Assembly (NCBI GenBank): GCA_946481025.1
Contig: CAMLNA010000033.1
Span: 1 to 34,968, forward strand
Direction: 5' to 3'
From: an uncultured Rivibacter sp.
GTDB lineage: Bacteria > Pseudomonadota > Gammaproteobacteria > Burkholderiales > Burkholderiaceae
Length of the DNA stretch: 34,968 bases
Positions 24,097 through 32,564 of the stretch are shown here, in pieces. The notes under the pieces were generated by a model. It made no database searches and was not told the origin of the DNA. It saw nothing but the letters and a program-made list of their open reading frames with translations. The position numbers and the translations under genes were made by a program. Positions within the stretch are counted from its first letter, which is position 1. Every line of letters starts with the position of its first letter.

Positions 24097-24693
24097 CTAC
24101 AGCAGCCCCAGTTCGCGGGCACGCACCAGCAGGTGCGTGCGGTTGCGTGCGGCCAGCGTGTCCAGCAGCGCGGTGATGTGCAGCTTCACCGTGCGCTCGG
24201 CGATGCCCAGCGCGTCGGCGATCTGCTTGTTCTGGCGGCCCTGCGCCACCAGTGACAGCACTTCGAGCTGGCGTGCGGTGGGCCCGCCGGCCGCCGGTAT
24301 CGCGAGCCCGGCCCCGGCGGCGAAATGCTCACCGCCGGCGGCCACCCGGTCGAGTGCCTGCAGGATGTCGGCGATCGGCAGCGACTTGCCCAGGAAGGCA
24401 GCCGCACCGGCGGCCTTGGCGCGTGCCGCCAGCGCCGGGTCTTCGTCACCCGAGATCAGCACCCGTGCCACCAGCGGGTGGCTCGTACCGAAACGGCGCA
24501 GCCCTTCGATGCCGTCGTTGTCGCCCAGGCGGTAGTCCATCAGCACCATGTCCAGCGGCGTGGCCGCGGCGCATTCCAGGCCGGCTTCGAGTGTCAGTGC
24601 GGCGTGCACCTCGATGCCGGGGCGGGCATGCGCCAGCGCGTGCACGAAGCCGACGCCGAACAAGGGGTGGTCATCGACGATCAACAGTTTCAT
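24097..24693 (-). CDS. LuxR/NarL-type response regulator
   Basis: From the ATG at 24693 the product has 198 residues starting MKLLIVDDHPLFG. The frame is open upstream but has no domain there. The receiver has Asp7/Asp8, phosphoacceptor Asp53 (LMDYRLGDNDG) and Lys103 (GKSLP). The LuxR helix-turn-helix spans about 138-195 (ARQLEVLSLVAQGRQNKQIA, AERTVKLHITALLDTL). It is probably phosphorylated by the kinase encoded immediately downstream. It diverges from alanine dehydrogenase across a 215-bp gap, making that gene a possible target. Confidence 0.92.
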   Translation of the reverse strand: MKLLIVDDHPLFGVGFVHALAHARPGIEVHAALTLEAGLECAAATPLDMVLMDYRLGDNDGIEGLRRFGTSHPLVARVLISGDEDPALAARAKAAGAAAFLGKSLPIADILQALDRVAAGGEHFAAGAGLAIPAAGGPTARQLEVLSLVAQGRQNKQIADALGIAERTVKLHITALLDTLAARNRTHLLVRARELGLL

Positions 24694-24774
24694 GCCTGCA
24701 GCGCTTGCACCACGCCTCTCCTTGCCGGCCGCTGGTCGGCCGGTCGGCATTTTCGCCGCGAGGTCGGCGGCAGT

Positions 24775-24794
24775 ACCTGCCCTTTGGGGCAGGT
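24775..24794 (+). promoter_or_regulatory. Perfect inverted repeat in the response regulator / ald gap
   Basis: ACCTGCCC-TTTG-GGGCAGGT is a perfect 8-bp inverted repeat about midway in the 215-bp divergent gap (24694-24908). It could be an operator for the LuxR-type regulator or a leader hairpin. Nothing else in the gap is coding. Confidence 0.4.
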
Positions 24795-24908
24795 GCACTC
24801 CGCCAGCCGCGAGGAATCTCCGGCCGGCCGGCGCGAACACCGACAGTTCTTCGCCGCGAGCCGGCCTAGAGTGACCTTTCGTTCCAGCGCCACGCCAGGA
24901 GGCTTGCC

Positions 24909-26024
24909 ATGAAGGTCGGTGTTCCACGCGAGATCAAGGACCACGAATACCGTGTCGGCCTCGTGCCCTCGTCGGTGGCCGAGCTGACGCGGCGCGGTCA
25001 TGCGGTGCTCGTGGAGCATGGCGCGGGCGCCGGCATCGGCTTCGCCGACGCCGATTACGCGGCCGCCGGGGCCGAGATCGTGGAACGCGCGTCGCGCGTG
25101 TGGGCCGAGGCCGAGATGGTGGTCAAGGTGAAGGAGCCGCTGGCCGACGAGCGCCGGCAGCTCAAGTCGCACCAGGTGCTGTTCACCTACCTGCACCTGG
25201 CCCCCGATGCACCGCAGACGCGCGACCTGGCCGAAAGCGGCGCCGCCTGCATCGCCTACGAGACGGTCACTTCGCCCAGCGGCGGGCTGCCGCTGCTCAC
25301 GCCCATGTCGGAGGTGGCAGGCCGCCTGGCCCCGCAGGTCGGCGCGCATTGCCTCGAGAAGGCGCAGGGCGGGCGTGGCGTGCTGCTGGGCGGCGTGCCG
25401 GGCGTGCCGCCGGCCGATGTGCTGGTGCTCGGCGGCGGCGTGGCCGGCACCCATGCGGCCACCATCGCCATCGGCATGGGCGCCGAGGTCACGGTGGTGG
25501 ACCGCTCGGCCGAGGTGCTGCGGCGGCTGTCGGCCCAGTTCGGCGACCGCGTGCGCACCGTGTTCTCCACGCGCGACGCGATCGAGCAGCTGGTGGTACG
25601 CGCCGACCTCGTGATCGGCGCGGTGCTGGTGCCGGGCGCGGCGGCGCCCAAGCTGGTCACGCGCGCGATGCTGGCCACCATGAAGCCCGGCGCGGTGATG
25701 GTGGACATCGCCATCGACCAGGGCGGCTGCTTCGAGACCTCGCGGCCCACCACCCATTCGGCACCCACCTTCGTGGTCGACGGCATCGTGCACTACTGCG
25801 TGGCCAACATGCCGGGCGCGGTGGCGCGCACCTCCACCTTCGCGCTCAACAACGTCACGCTGCCTTTCGTGCTGGCGCTGGCCGACAAGGGCTGGCGCCG
25901 CGCCCTGGCAGACGACCCCCACCTGCGGTCGGGACTCAACGTGGCGGCCGGCCACGTGACCTGCGCTCCGGTGGCCGAGGCCCACGGGCTGGCGTTCATG
26001 CCGGCCGAGACGCTGTTGGCTTAG
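24909..26024 (+). CDS. ald: Alanine dehydrogenase
   Basis: A 371-residue enzyme collinear with known alanine dehydrogenases, which interconvert L-alanine and pyruvate plus ammonia with NAD. The opening [20 protein letters not shown], Arg15, Lys75 in VKVKEP, His96 in YLHLA, the NAD loop GGGVAG at 175-180 and Asp270 in DIAIDQGG are all in place. GCCAGGAGG precedes the ATG. Its last codon region overlaps the stop of the convergent Bug receptor gene by 4 nt (26021-26024). It probably serves alanine use or nitrogen assimilation. Confidence 0.96.
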   Translation: MKVGVPREIKDHEYRVGLVPSSVAELTRRGHAVLVEHGAGAGIGFADADYAAAGAEIVERASRVWAEAEMVVKVKEPLADERRQLKSHQVLFTYLHLAPDAPQTRDLAESGAACIAYETVTSPSGGLPLLTPMSEVAGRLAPQVGAHCLEKAQGGRGVLLGGVPGVPPADVLVLGGGVAGTHAATIAIGMGAEVTVVDRSAEVLRRLSAQFGDRVRTVFSTRDAIEQLVVRADLVIGAVLVPGAAAPKLVTRAMLATMKPGAVMVDIAIDQGGCFETSRPTTHSAPTFVVDGIVHYCVANMPGAVARTSTFALNNVTLPFVLALADKGWRRALADDPHLRSGLNVAAGHVTCAPVAEAHGLAFMPAETLLA

Positions 26025-26965
26025 GGCCTGTTGTTCGCCGCCCGCTCCGCGCGGATCTGCCTCGCGAACTCTTCCGCGCTGCCGCCGGTGGGCACGTTGT
26101 TCACCGCCAGCAGCTGCTCGCGGATCTCGGGTGACGCGAGCGCCGCGTTGATCTCGGCATTGAGTCGCGCCATCCGTTCGGGCGGCGTGGCGGCCGGCGC
26201 GAAAAAGCCGAACAGCGACACGCGGTTGGCCTTGGGAAACCCCAGCTCGGCCAGCGTGGGCACCTCGGGCAGCACCGGCACACGCTGCGGCGAGCCCACC
26301 GCCAGCGGCTTGAAGCGGCCGGCCTGCACGTGTTCCAGCTGGGTGGCGCCCACGTTCGACGACAGCACCTCGAACTGGCCGCCCAGCGCGTCCGACAGCT
26401 GCTGGCCGCCGCCCTTGTAGGGCACGTGGGTGAAGGCCACGCCGCTGGCGTGCTGCACCTGCTCCAGCACGAGATGGCCGGTGGTGCCCAGCCCCGAGGT
26501 CGCCCAGCGCACGCTGCCCGGCTGGGCCCTGGCCGCCGCCAGCATCGCCGCGAAGCTGCCGGCCGCCAGCGCCGGCGTGCCCAGCACCAGCACCGGCGTG
26601 TACATCACGCTGGCCAGCGGAGCGATGCCCTCGGGCGGCCGCCCACCCTGCGTGAGCGGGCTGATGGCCGAGAAGCACAGGGTGTGGCCGTCGGCTGCGG
26701 ACTTGGCCACCGAGGCCATGGCCACCGCGCCGGCGGCGCCGGCACGGTTCTCCACCAGCACCGGCACGCCCAGCCGCACGGCCAGCTTCTCGGCCAGCGC
26801 CCGCGTGATGGCATCGCTCACCCCGCCGGGCGGGTAGCCCACCACGATGCGCACCGGCCGCGCGGGCCAGGCCTCGGCGCGTCCGCGCGCTGCCGGCAGC
26901 AGCGCCGCAAGGCAGGCGGCTTTCAACAGCTGGCGGCGGTGCAGCGGCATGGTGGTGCGCATCAT
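26021..26965 (-). CDS. Bug-family (TctC) periplasmic solute-binding protein
   Basis: A 314-residue protein. The signal sequence carries a twin arginine ([18 protein letters not shown]), suggesting export by Tat, though the motif is not canonical. The mature part has Bug hallmarks: [39 protein letters not shown] and [11 protein letters not shown]. Such proteins bind carboxylated solutes for tripartite tricarboxylate (TctAB) transporters, but no TctA or TctB gene is nearby, as is usual for orphan Bug genes. Its ATG overlaps the stop of the upstream LysR gene (ATGA), so it is translated with its probable regulator. Confidence 0.92.
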   Translation of the reverse strand: MMRTTMPLHRRQLLKAACLAALLPAARGRAEAWPARPVRIVVGYPPGGVSDAITRALAEKLAVRLGVPVLVENRAGAAGAVAMASVAKSAADGHTLCFSAISPLTQGGRPPEGIAPLASVMYTPVLVLGTPALAAGSFAAMLAAARAQPGSVRWATSGLGTTGHLVLEQVQHASGVAFTHVPYKGGGQQLSDALGGQFEVLSSNVGATQLEHVQAGRFKPLAVGSPQRVPVLPEVPTLAELGFPKANRVSLFGFFAPAATPPERMARLNAEINAALASPEIREQLLAVNNVPTGGSAEEFARQIRAERAANNRP

Positions 26966-27906
26966 GCGCGTCGCGCGGGCGTTCGAAAGCGTGGGCCGCG
27001 TGCGATTTTTCGCAGCAGGGACACGAAGGTGGCAGTCGGGCCGGCGCAGTCGGCCGCGCGCCAGGCCAGCGTGAGCGGTGCCTGCAGGCGCACGCTCTCT
27101 TCGAACGGGTGGTAGGCCACGGCCTGCGGGTGCGCACCCATCATCGAGGCGGGCACCACCGAGATGCCCGCGCCCGCGGCCACCAGGTTGAGGTTGGTCA
27201 TCATGCGCTCGACCTCCGCCGCGACCCGCGGCGCGAAGCCGGCTTCTTCGCAAAGCGCCAGCAGGTTGGCATAGAGGCCCGGTGCGCCCGGGCGGCGCAC
27301 CAGGATCAGCCGCTCGCCTGCGAGGTCGCGCAACGACAGCGGCGCCGGCTTGCCGCTGCGGGTGGTGCGCCGCGCCAGCGCATGGTCGTTCGGCAGCGCC
27401 ACCACCACCGGCTCGTGCAGCAGCGTCTCGAGCGCCACGCCGTCGGGCCGCGACACCGGCACGCGCAGCAGCCCGCAGTGCAGCCGCGCCGCGGCCACCG
27501 CTTCAGTGATCTCGGCCGCGTTGTGCTCCGACAGCTGGAGCTCGATGTCGGGGTAGCGGCTGCGGCACTCGCGCAGCGCTGCCGGCGTGAAGGCATGCGC
27601 GGCGGCCGAGCTGGTGAAGGCCACCGACAGCACGCCTTGCTGGCCGCGCGCCACGCGTTCCATGCGGTGCTGCATCGCGGCCATGTCGGCGAGCAGCCGG
27701 CGCGCTTCGTCGAGGAACACCCGGCCGCCGTCGGTGAGCGTCACGCCCTTGGGATGGCGGTGGAACAGCGCCATGCCGAGTTGCGCTTCCAGCGCGCGGA
27801 TCTGCTGCGACAGCGGCGGCTGCTGGATGCCGAGCGTCGCCGCCGCACGGGTCATGTGCCCGGCTTCGGCCACGGCCACGAAGTAGCGCAGGTGTCGCAG
27901 GTCCAT
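26962..27906 (-). CDS. LysR-family regulator coupled to the Bug receptor gene
   Basis: From the ATG at 27906 the product has 314 residues (MDLRHLRYFVAVAEAG); a TTG two codons upstream is possible. The helix-turn-helix is at about 1-60 (HMTRAAATLGIQQPPLSQQI) and the effector domain follows (GVLSVAFTSSAAAHAF). This N-terminus is typical of BenM/CatM/CbbR-like regulators with aromatic or carboxylate ligands. It overlaps the Bug gene start by 4 nt and diverges from the lipoprotein hydrolase gene, either of which may be regulated by it. Confidence 0.9.
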   Translation of the reverse strand: MDLRHLRYFVAVAEAGHMTRAAATLGIQQPPLSQQIRALEAQLGMALFHRHPKGVTLTDGGRVFLDEARRLLADMAAMQHRMERVARGQQGVLSVAFTSSAAAHAFTPAALRECRSRYPDIELQLSEHNAAEITEAVAAARLHCGLLRVPVSRPDGVALETLLHEPVVVALPNDHALARRTTRSGKPAPLSLRDLAGERLILVRRPGAPGLYANLLALCEEAGFAPRVAAEVERMMTNLNLVAAGAGISVVPASMMGAHPQAVAYHPFEESVRLQAPLTLAWRAADCAGPTATFVSLLRKIARGPRFRTPARRA

Positions 27907-28010
27907 ATCCAAAACGTATCGGAACGACCGCGCCAGTGTATTTGACCGTCTGGATCGCTTTGCTTACCGTGACGCCGGCATTCCACCCACAAGACGATCG
28001 GAGACACCCC

Positions 28011-29360
28011 TTGCAGTACCGCTTCATGTTTGCCACCGCTGCCGCGGCCTTGCTGCTGGCCGGTTGCGGCTCCCCTTCGAAGGCCCCGGTGACGCAGCGC
28101 AGCCATGAAGCCGCGCCGCAGGCGGCCGCCTGCCCGAAGGGCGTGCCGGCCGGGGCGAAGTGCCTGCGCGGCATCGACTCCGCAGGCGCGCCCTACCTCA
28201 TCGTCATGCCCGAACGCTGGAGCGGCGTGCTGGTGGTGCACGCCCATGGCGGCCCGGCGCTCGGAGAGCCCAAGCCCGAACGCGCCGACGAGGACATCGA
28301 GCGCTGGGCCGTTACCGTGAAGGCCGGCCATGCATGGGCCGGATCGGTGTTCCGCCAGGGCGGCGTGGCGGTGCGCAGCGCCGCCGAAGACACCGAGCGG
28401 GTGCGCCGCATCTTCGTCGAGCACGTGGCGCAGCCGAAACGCACGCTGCTGCATGGCCAGTCGTGGGGCGCCAGCGTGGCGGCCAAGGCGGCCGAGATGT
28501 ACGCGGGCGATGCGGCGACGTCGCCCTATGACGCGGTGCTGCTCACCAGCGGCGTGCTGGCGGGCGGCACCCGCTCTTACGACTTCCGCCTCGACCTGCG
28601 GGTGGTCTACCAGTTCCTGTGCGGCAACCATCCCCGGGCCGACGAGCCGCAATACCCGCTGTGGATGGGCCTGCCGGCCGACGACAAGCTCACCCGGGCC
28701 GAGCTCGCCCGGCGTGCCGACGAGTGCCTGGGCCTGCGCAAGCCCGCGGCCGAACGCAGCGCCGAGCAGGCCCGCAAGCTCAAGACCATCGTCGACGTGA
28801 TCCGCATCCCGGAAAGCTCGGTGCTGGCCCACCTCAACTGGGCCACCTGGCACTTCCAGGACATCGTGCGCCACCGCACCGGCGGCAAGAACCCGTTCGA
28901 CAACGAGCGGGTGCGCTACAGCGGCTCGGACAACGATGCCGAGCTCAACGCCAGGGTGCTGCGCTACCGCGCCGATCCGCAGGCGGTGGCGGTCTTCGGC
29001 GCCGATGCCGACCTGACCGGCCGCATCGGCGTGCCGGTGCTCACCGTGCACGGCATCAACGACCCGACCGCCTTCGTCGAGCTGCAGTCGAAGTTCCGCC
29101 AGACCATGGAGCAGGGCGCCGGCACGAAGAAGCTGGTGCAGACCTATGTGGACAGCCGCGAGCACAGCTACCTCGGCGAGCCGATCTACCCGACGCTGTT
29201 CGACGCGCTGCTGCAGTGGGTCGAGCGTGGCGACAAGCCCACGCCCGAAGGCATCGCCTCGAGCTGCAAGGGCTACGAGGCGCGCTTCGGCGCGGGCTGC
29301 GCCTTCCTGCCGGCGTATCAGCCCAGGCCGCTGGACGCGCGTGTGGCCCCGCGCGGCTGA
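28011..29360 (+). CDS. Lipoprotein alpha/beta hydrolase
   Basis: I place the start at TTG 28011: GGAG ends 7 nt before it, whereas the next ATG (28026) is too far from that site. An ATG at 27936 would bury the signal. The product has 449 residues with a lipoprotein signal ending LLLAGC (Cys19). Landmarks are HAHGGP (79-82) for the oxyanion region, the nucleophile Ser151 in HGQSWGA, a likely acid in HGINDPTAF and a likely base in SREHSYLG. It is therefore an intact serine hydrolase anchored in the envelope; the substrate is unknown. It diverges from the LysR gene across about 100 bp. Confidence 0.82.
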   Translation: MQYRFMFATAAAALLLAGCGSPSKAPVTQRSHEAAPQAAACPKGVPAGAKCLRGIDSAGAPYLIVMPERWSGVLVVHAHGGPALGEPKPERADEDIERWAVTVKAGHAWAGSVFRQGGVAVRSAAEDTERVRRIFVEHVAQPKRTLLHGQSWGASVAAKAAEMYAGDAATSPYDAVLLTSGVLAGGTRSYDFRLDLRVVYQFLCGNHPRADEPQYPLWMGLPADDKLTRAELARRADECLGLRKPAAERSAEQARKLKTIVDVIRIPESSVLAHLNWATWHFQDIVRHRTGGKNPFDNERVRYSGSDNDAELNARVLRYRADPQAVAVFGADADLTGRIGVPVLTVHGINDPTAFVELQSKFRQTMEQGAGTKKLVQTYVDSREHSYLGEPIYPTLFDALLQWVERGDKPTPEGIASSCKGYEARFGAGCAFLPAYQPRPLDARVAPRG

Positions 29361-29390
29361 GGTACGCCAGGCTGCAGCGCGGGCGTCGGC

Positions 29391-29939
29391 TCAGGCTGCC
29401 GCGCGCTGCAGCTTCACAGCCGGGAAGTCGACCGGCACGCCGAAGGCCACGTTCACGTAGTTGGTGAACAGGTTGAGCGCCACGTGGGCCAGGATCTCGA
29501 CGACGTGCTCGTCGTCGAAACCCGCGGCGCGCAGCGCCTGCACGTCGGCATCGCTCACGTGGCCGCGGTCATTCACCAGCTTCAGGGCGAAGCGCAGCGC
29601 TGCGGCGGTGCGGGCATCGGCGGCTTCACCCTGCTGCGCCGCCGCCATCTCGGCGGCGCTGGCGCCGGCCTTGCGGCCGAGCATGGTGTGGGCGGCCAGG
29701 CAGTACTCGCAGCCGTTGCGGTCGGCCACGGCCACGGCGATCTGCTCGGCCAGCTTGGCCGGCACGACGCCAGCACCCAGGGCGCCGAAGCTGCCCCACA
29801 GGCTCTTGAGCGCCGCGCTCGAGTTGGCAACGGCGCGGAACATCGCCGGCGTGGCGCCGAAGGCGCCGTGGATCTGGTCGAGCAGCTGCTTGCGCTCGCC
29901 ACTGGCATGGGCGGGGTCGATGAGGGGAACGCGGGACAT
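29391..29939 (-). CDS. Carboxymuconolactone decarboxylase / AhpD-like protein 1
   Basis: From the ATG at 29939 (AAAGGAAA upstream) the product has 182 residues. The AhpD-type redox motif is CEYCLAAH, with the flanking helix AEQIAVAVADRNG. These proteins use the CxxC pair and the nearby His for peroxide reduction or thiol chemistry; few are true decarboxylases. It is divergent from an AraC regulator 116 bp away, which probably controls it. A second, shorter relative lies at 30936-31388. It converges with the hydrolase gene, with 30 bp between stops. Confidence 0.87.
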   Translation of the reverse strand: MSRVPLIDPAHASGERKQLLDQIHGAFGATPAMFRAVANSSAALKSLWGSFGALGAGVVPAKLAEQIAVAVADRNGCEYCLAAHTMLGRKAGASAAEMAAAQQGEAADARTAAALRFALKLVNDRGHVSDADVQALRAAGFDDEHVVEILAHVALNLFTNYVNVAFGVPVDFPAVKLQRAAA

Positions 29940-30055
29940 GGTGTTTCCTTTTGCGGTTGAAGGGATGAAGAAGCAGCTGCCGGACGCCAGTGTGCGGGCC
30001 GCTCGCATACCATTGGTTGCCTTTCATCCGAGCAACGTACCTATTCGTCCACGCC

Positions 30056-30925
30056 ATGCCAGCAGCAGCCCCGGTGGATCGCCTGTCCGGCGTGCTCGAG
30101 CACTTCAAGGTCCGGGCACGCCTGTTCCACAACGGCCCGTTGTGCGGCGTGAGCCGCTTCCCGGCCGAGCCGGGGCGCGGCTTCCTGCATGTCATGCGCA
30201 GCGGCCGGCTCGAACTGCCCGGCAGCGCCCGGGCGGGCATGCCGCGGCGCCGCGTGTTCACCGAGCCGACGCTGCTGTTCTACCCGCGCCCGCTCGCGCA
30301 TCGGTTCCACAACCCGCCGCGTGAAGGTTCGGACTTCGTGTGTGCGGAGCTCGAGTTCGACGGCGGCGAGCGACACCCGCTGGTGCGCACGCTGCCGCCG
30401 CTGATCGTGCTGCCGCTGGCGCAAGTCGATGGGCTGGAGCCGGCGCTCGCCCTTCTGTTCAACGAAACCGAGCGGCTGCGCTGCGGCCAGCGCCTGCTGG
30501 CCGACCGGTTGTTCGAGGTGGTGTTGATCCAGCTGCTGCGCTGGGTGATCGACCACCCGGCCGAGGCCGGCGTGCGGCCGGGGCTCATCAACGGCTTGGC
30601 GGATCCGCGCCTGGCCGCGGCGCTGGTGGCCCTGCACGAGGAGCCGGGCGCGCCATGGAGCCTGGCTGCCATGGCGGCACGCGCCGGCATGTCGCGCAGT
30701 GCGTTCGCGGCCGCCTTCAAGGCCGCGGTCGGCCAGCCGCCTGCCGACTACCTGGCCGACTGGCGTCTGAGCCTCGCGCAGACCGAGCTGCGCCGCGGCC
30801 GGCAGGTCAAGCAGATCGCCGACGAACTGGGCTATGCCAGCGCGCCGGCGCTGTCGCGGCTGTTCAGCCAGCGGCTGGGATGTTCACCGCGGCAATGGCT
30901 GGAGCGCAGCCGGGCCGGGGGCTGA
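30056..30925 (+). CDS. AraC-family regulator (cupin_6 type)
   Basis: From the ATG at 30056 the product has 289 residues. The N-terminal cupin-like sensor (DRLSGVLEHFKVRARLFHNG, LCGVSRF) is the cupin_6 type. The C-terminal AraC domain has both helix-turn-helix units (SLAAMAARAGMSRSAFAAAF; VKQIADELGYASAPALSRLF). It sits between two CMD/AhpD-like genes, divergent from one and convergent with the other. Relatives with this sensor commonly adjoin oxidoreductase or AhpD-type genes and respond to reactive compounds; that role is inferred here. Confidence 0.88.
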   Translation: MPAAAPVDRLSGVLEHFKVRARLFHNGPLCGVSRFPAEPGRGFLHVMRSGRLELPGSARAGMPRRRVFTEPTLLFYPRPLAHRFHNPPREGSDFVCAELEFDGGERHPLVRTLPPLIVLPLAQVDGLEPALALLFNETERLRCGQRLLADRLFEVVLIQLLRWVIDHPAEAGVRPGLINGLADPRLAAALVALHEEPGAPWSLAAMAARAGMSRSAFAAAFKAAVGQPPADYLADWRLSLAQTELRRGRQVKQIADELGYASAPALSRLFSQRLGCSPRQWLERSRAGG

Positions 30926-30935
30926 GGCGTTCGCG

Positions 30936-31388
30936 TCAGTTCTCCGGCATCGGGTTGCGGAAGCTCACGTTGAGCAGGTTCCAGGCGGTGATGTTGGCGA
31001 TCACGAAGCCGAGCTCGGCGATCTCCTGGTCGGTGAAGTGCTGCTTCAGCTCGGCGAATTCTTCATCGCTCGGGTCGCGTTGCGGGATCAGCGTCACCGC
31101 CTCGGCCCAGCGCAGCGCCGCCCGTTCGCGGTCGCTGAAGAAGGGTGCCTCGCGCCAGCCGGCCACGGCATTGAGGTGGCGCGGGTTGGCATCGAGCTTG
31201 ATCAGGTCGCGCCAGTGCATGTCGATGCAATAGCCGCAGCCGTTGATCTGCGAAACGCGCAGCAGCACCAGGTCCACGAGGCGGGCGCCCAGCAGGTCCT
31301 TGCGCAGCGCGCCCGAGAAATTGAGCATGGCCTGGAAAGCCTTCGGGGCGAGCTGGTAGTAGGGGAGGCGGGCGGCGTGAGCGGTCAT
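30936..31388 (-). CDS. Carboxymuconolactone decarboxylase / AhpD-like protein 2 (predicted ECF41 target)
   Basis: A 150-residue protein with the AhpD motif CGYCIDMH and the helix VDLVLLRVSQING before it, plus a typical C-terminal LGFVIANITAWNLLNVSFR. Proteins of this group are the usual partners of ECF41 sigma factors. The sigma gene lies 129 bp upstream on the same strand, and a match to the ECF41 promoter lies in that gap, 65 nt before this ATG. Likely a thiol-based peroxidase or redox enzyme; the substrate is unknown. Confidence 0.9.
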   Translation of the reverse strand: MTAHAARLPYYQLAPKAFQAMLNFSGALRKDLLGARLVDLVLLRVSQINGCGYCIDMHWRDLIKLDANPRHLNAVAGWREAPFFSDRERAALRWAEAVTLIPQRDPSDEEFAELKQHFTDQEIAELGFVIANITAWNLLNVSFRNPMPEN

Positions 31389-31452
31389 GATGGAGTCCCT
31401 TTCGGTTTGGCTTGCGTGGCGGCCGCACCTTGCGACCGTCTACATCCATCAA

Positions 31453-31479
31453 GACGCGGCAACGCGCCGGCTTGTGACA
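31453..31479 (-). promoter_or_regulatory. ECF41-type promoter upstream of the CMD gene
   Basis: On the minus strand, TGTCACA (31479-31473), a 16-nt spacer and CGTC (31456-31453) match the published ECF41 consensus in both boxes and in spacing. It points at the CMD gene, with a leader of about 65 nt, and is located between the sigma gene and that target. A search for the same pattern elsewhere in the window gave only a wrongly spaced hit at 7508. Confidence 0.85.
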
Positions 31480-31517
31480 GGCCGGATCAAGAAAAAAGGA
31501 AAAGACCTGACGGGGCC

Positions 31518-32414
31518 TCAGCAGTACGGCAGGGCAATGCCGGCCAGCTTGTCCGGGTTGCGCACGACGTACATCGCCGTGATGCGCTCGCCGTCGGTGA
31601 CGAAGGCCTGGGCCGACTCGAGCTGCCCGTCCACATACCGCAGCAGCCCGGGCTCCCCGTTCACCTGCACCAGCCGGTAGGTGATCACGTCGCCCAGCCG
31701 CTTCGACAGCGCCCAGAAGAGGTTGGTGATGCGATCGGCGCCGCGCAGCACCTCGCCGAACGAAGGCACCTTGCCGCCGCCGTCGCCCACCAGCTCCACG
31801 TTGTCGGCCAGCAGGGCCTTGATGGCATCGCGCTCGCCGCTGTGCGCGGCATGCACGAACTTTTCCAGCAGGGCGCGGTGCGTCGCGGGCGTCACCTCGA
31901 AGCGGCGACGTTCTTCCTGCACCCGCCTGGCGGCGCGGCTCACCATCTGCCGCACGGCCGCTTCGTTCTTGCCCAGCAGCTCGGCGACCTCGGCGTAGTC
32001 CTGCTCGAACATCTCGCGCAGCAGGTAGGCCGCCCGCTCCTCGGGCGCCAGGCGCTCCAGCACCCACAGGAAGGCCACCGAGATGTCGCTGGCCTGCTCG
32101 AGCAGCAGCTCGGGCGAGCGCTCGTCGATCTCCTCGACCAGCGGCTCCGGCAGCCAGAAGCCGACATACGTCTCGCGCTCGGACTTGGCCGCGCGCAGCC
32201 GGTCGATGGCCAGCCGGGTGACGATCGTGACCAGCCACGCCTCGGCGGACTGCACGCTGGAAGCGTCGCTGGCGTGCCAGCGCAGCCAGGCGTCCTGCAG
32301 CAAGTCTTCTGCATCGGCACGGGTGCCGAGCATGCGGTAGGCGATGGAAAAGAGGCGCGGGCGCAGGGCGGTGAAGACGTCCGTGTCGGACAGGGAGTGG
32401 GTCGTCGTTGTCAA
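31518..32414 (-). CDS. ECF41-family RNA polymerase sigma factor with SnoaL-like C-terminus
   Basis: A 298-residue sigma factor. Region 2 is at about 12-80 (LFSIAYRMLGTRADAEDLLQ), region 4 at about 105-170 (YAEVAELLGKNEAAVRQMVS), and a SnoaL-like extension spans about 175-298. All three group signatures are present: WLPEP at 87-91, DGGGK at 211-215 and NPDKL at 286-290. In this group the extension replaces a separate anti-sigma factor and modulates activity, and no anti-sigma gene is nearby. The target is predicted to be the CMD/AhpD-like gene just downstream. The inducing signal is unknown. Confidence 0.95.
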   Translation of the reverse strand: MTTTTHSLSDTDVFTALRPRLFSIAYRMLGTRADAEDLLQDAWLRWHASDASSVQSAEAWLVTIVTRLAIDRLRAAKSERETYVGFWLPEPLVEEIDERSPELLLEQASDISVAFLWVLERLAPEERAAYLLREMFEQDYAEVAELLGKNEAAVRQMVSRAARRVQEERRRFEVTPATHRALLEKFVHAAHSGERDAIKALLADNVELVGDGGGKVPSFGEVLRGADRITNLFWALSKRLGDVITYRLVQVNGEPGLLRYVDGQLESAQAFVTDGERITAMYVVRNPDKLAGIALPYC

Positions 32415-32456
32415 AGAAGAGTCCTTGTCATGTCGGATGAACGCCGTCAGAACTCC

Positions 32457-32552
32457 TTCACCGCAAGGCGCAGAGAGCGCGGAGGACTGCGCGGAGCAGA
32501 ACGAGTTCCTCTGCGGATCTCCGCGTCCTCCGCGCCTCCGCGGTGAATGAAT
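32457..32552. repeat. Dispersed palindromic repeat, copy 3 (between SDR and ECF41 genes)
   Basis: A 96-bp relative of the repeats at 115-210 and 14891-14980, from TTCACCGCAAGGCGC to CTCCGCGGTGAATGAAT. It starts 12 bp beyond the SDR stop and ends 42 bp short of the sigma gene start. The 10-mer CTCACTTCAG follows the repeat end after 6 nt here and also in copy 1. It could terminate SDR transcription or insulate the sigma gene. Confidence 0.85.
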
Positions 32553-32564
32553 TCATGCCTCACT

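Noticed and set aside
24097..24927. A 78-residue N-terminal extension of the LuxR-type regulator
   Set aside because: The extension is low in recognisable structure and overlaps the ald start; MKLLIVDDHP at 24693 is the standard start for the family.
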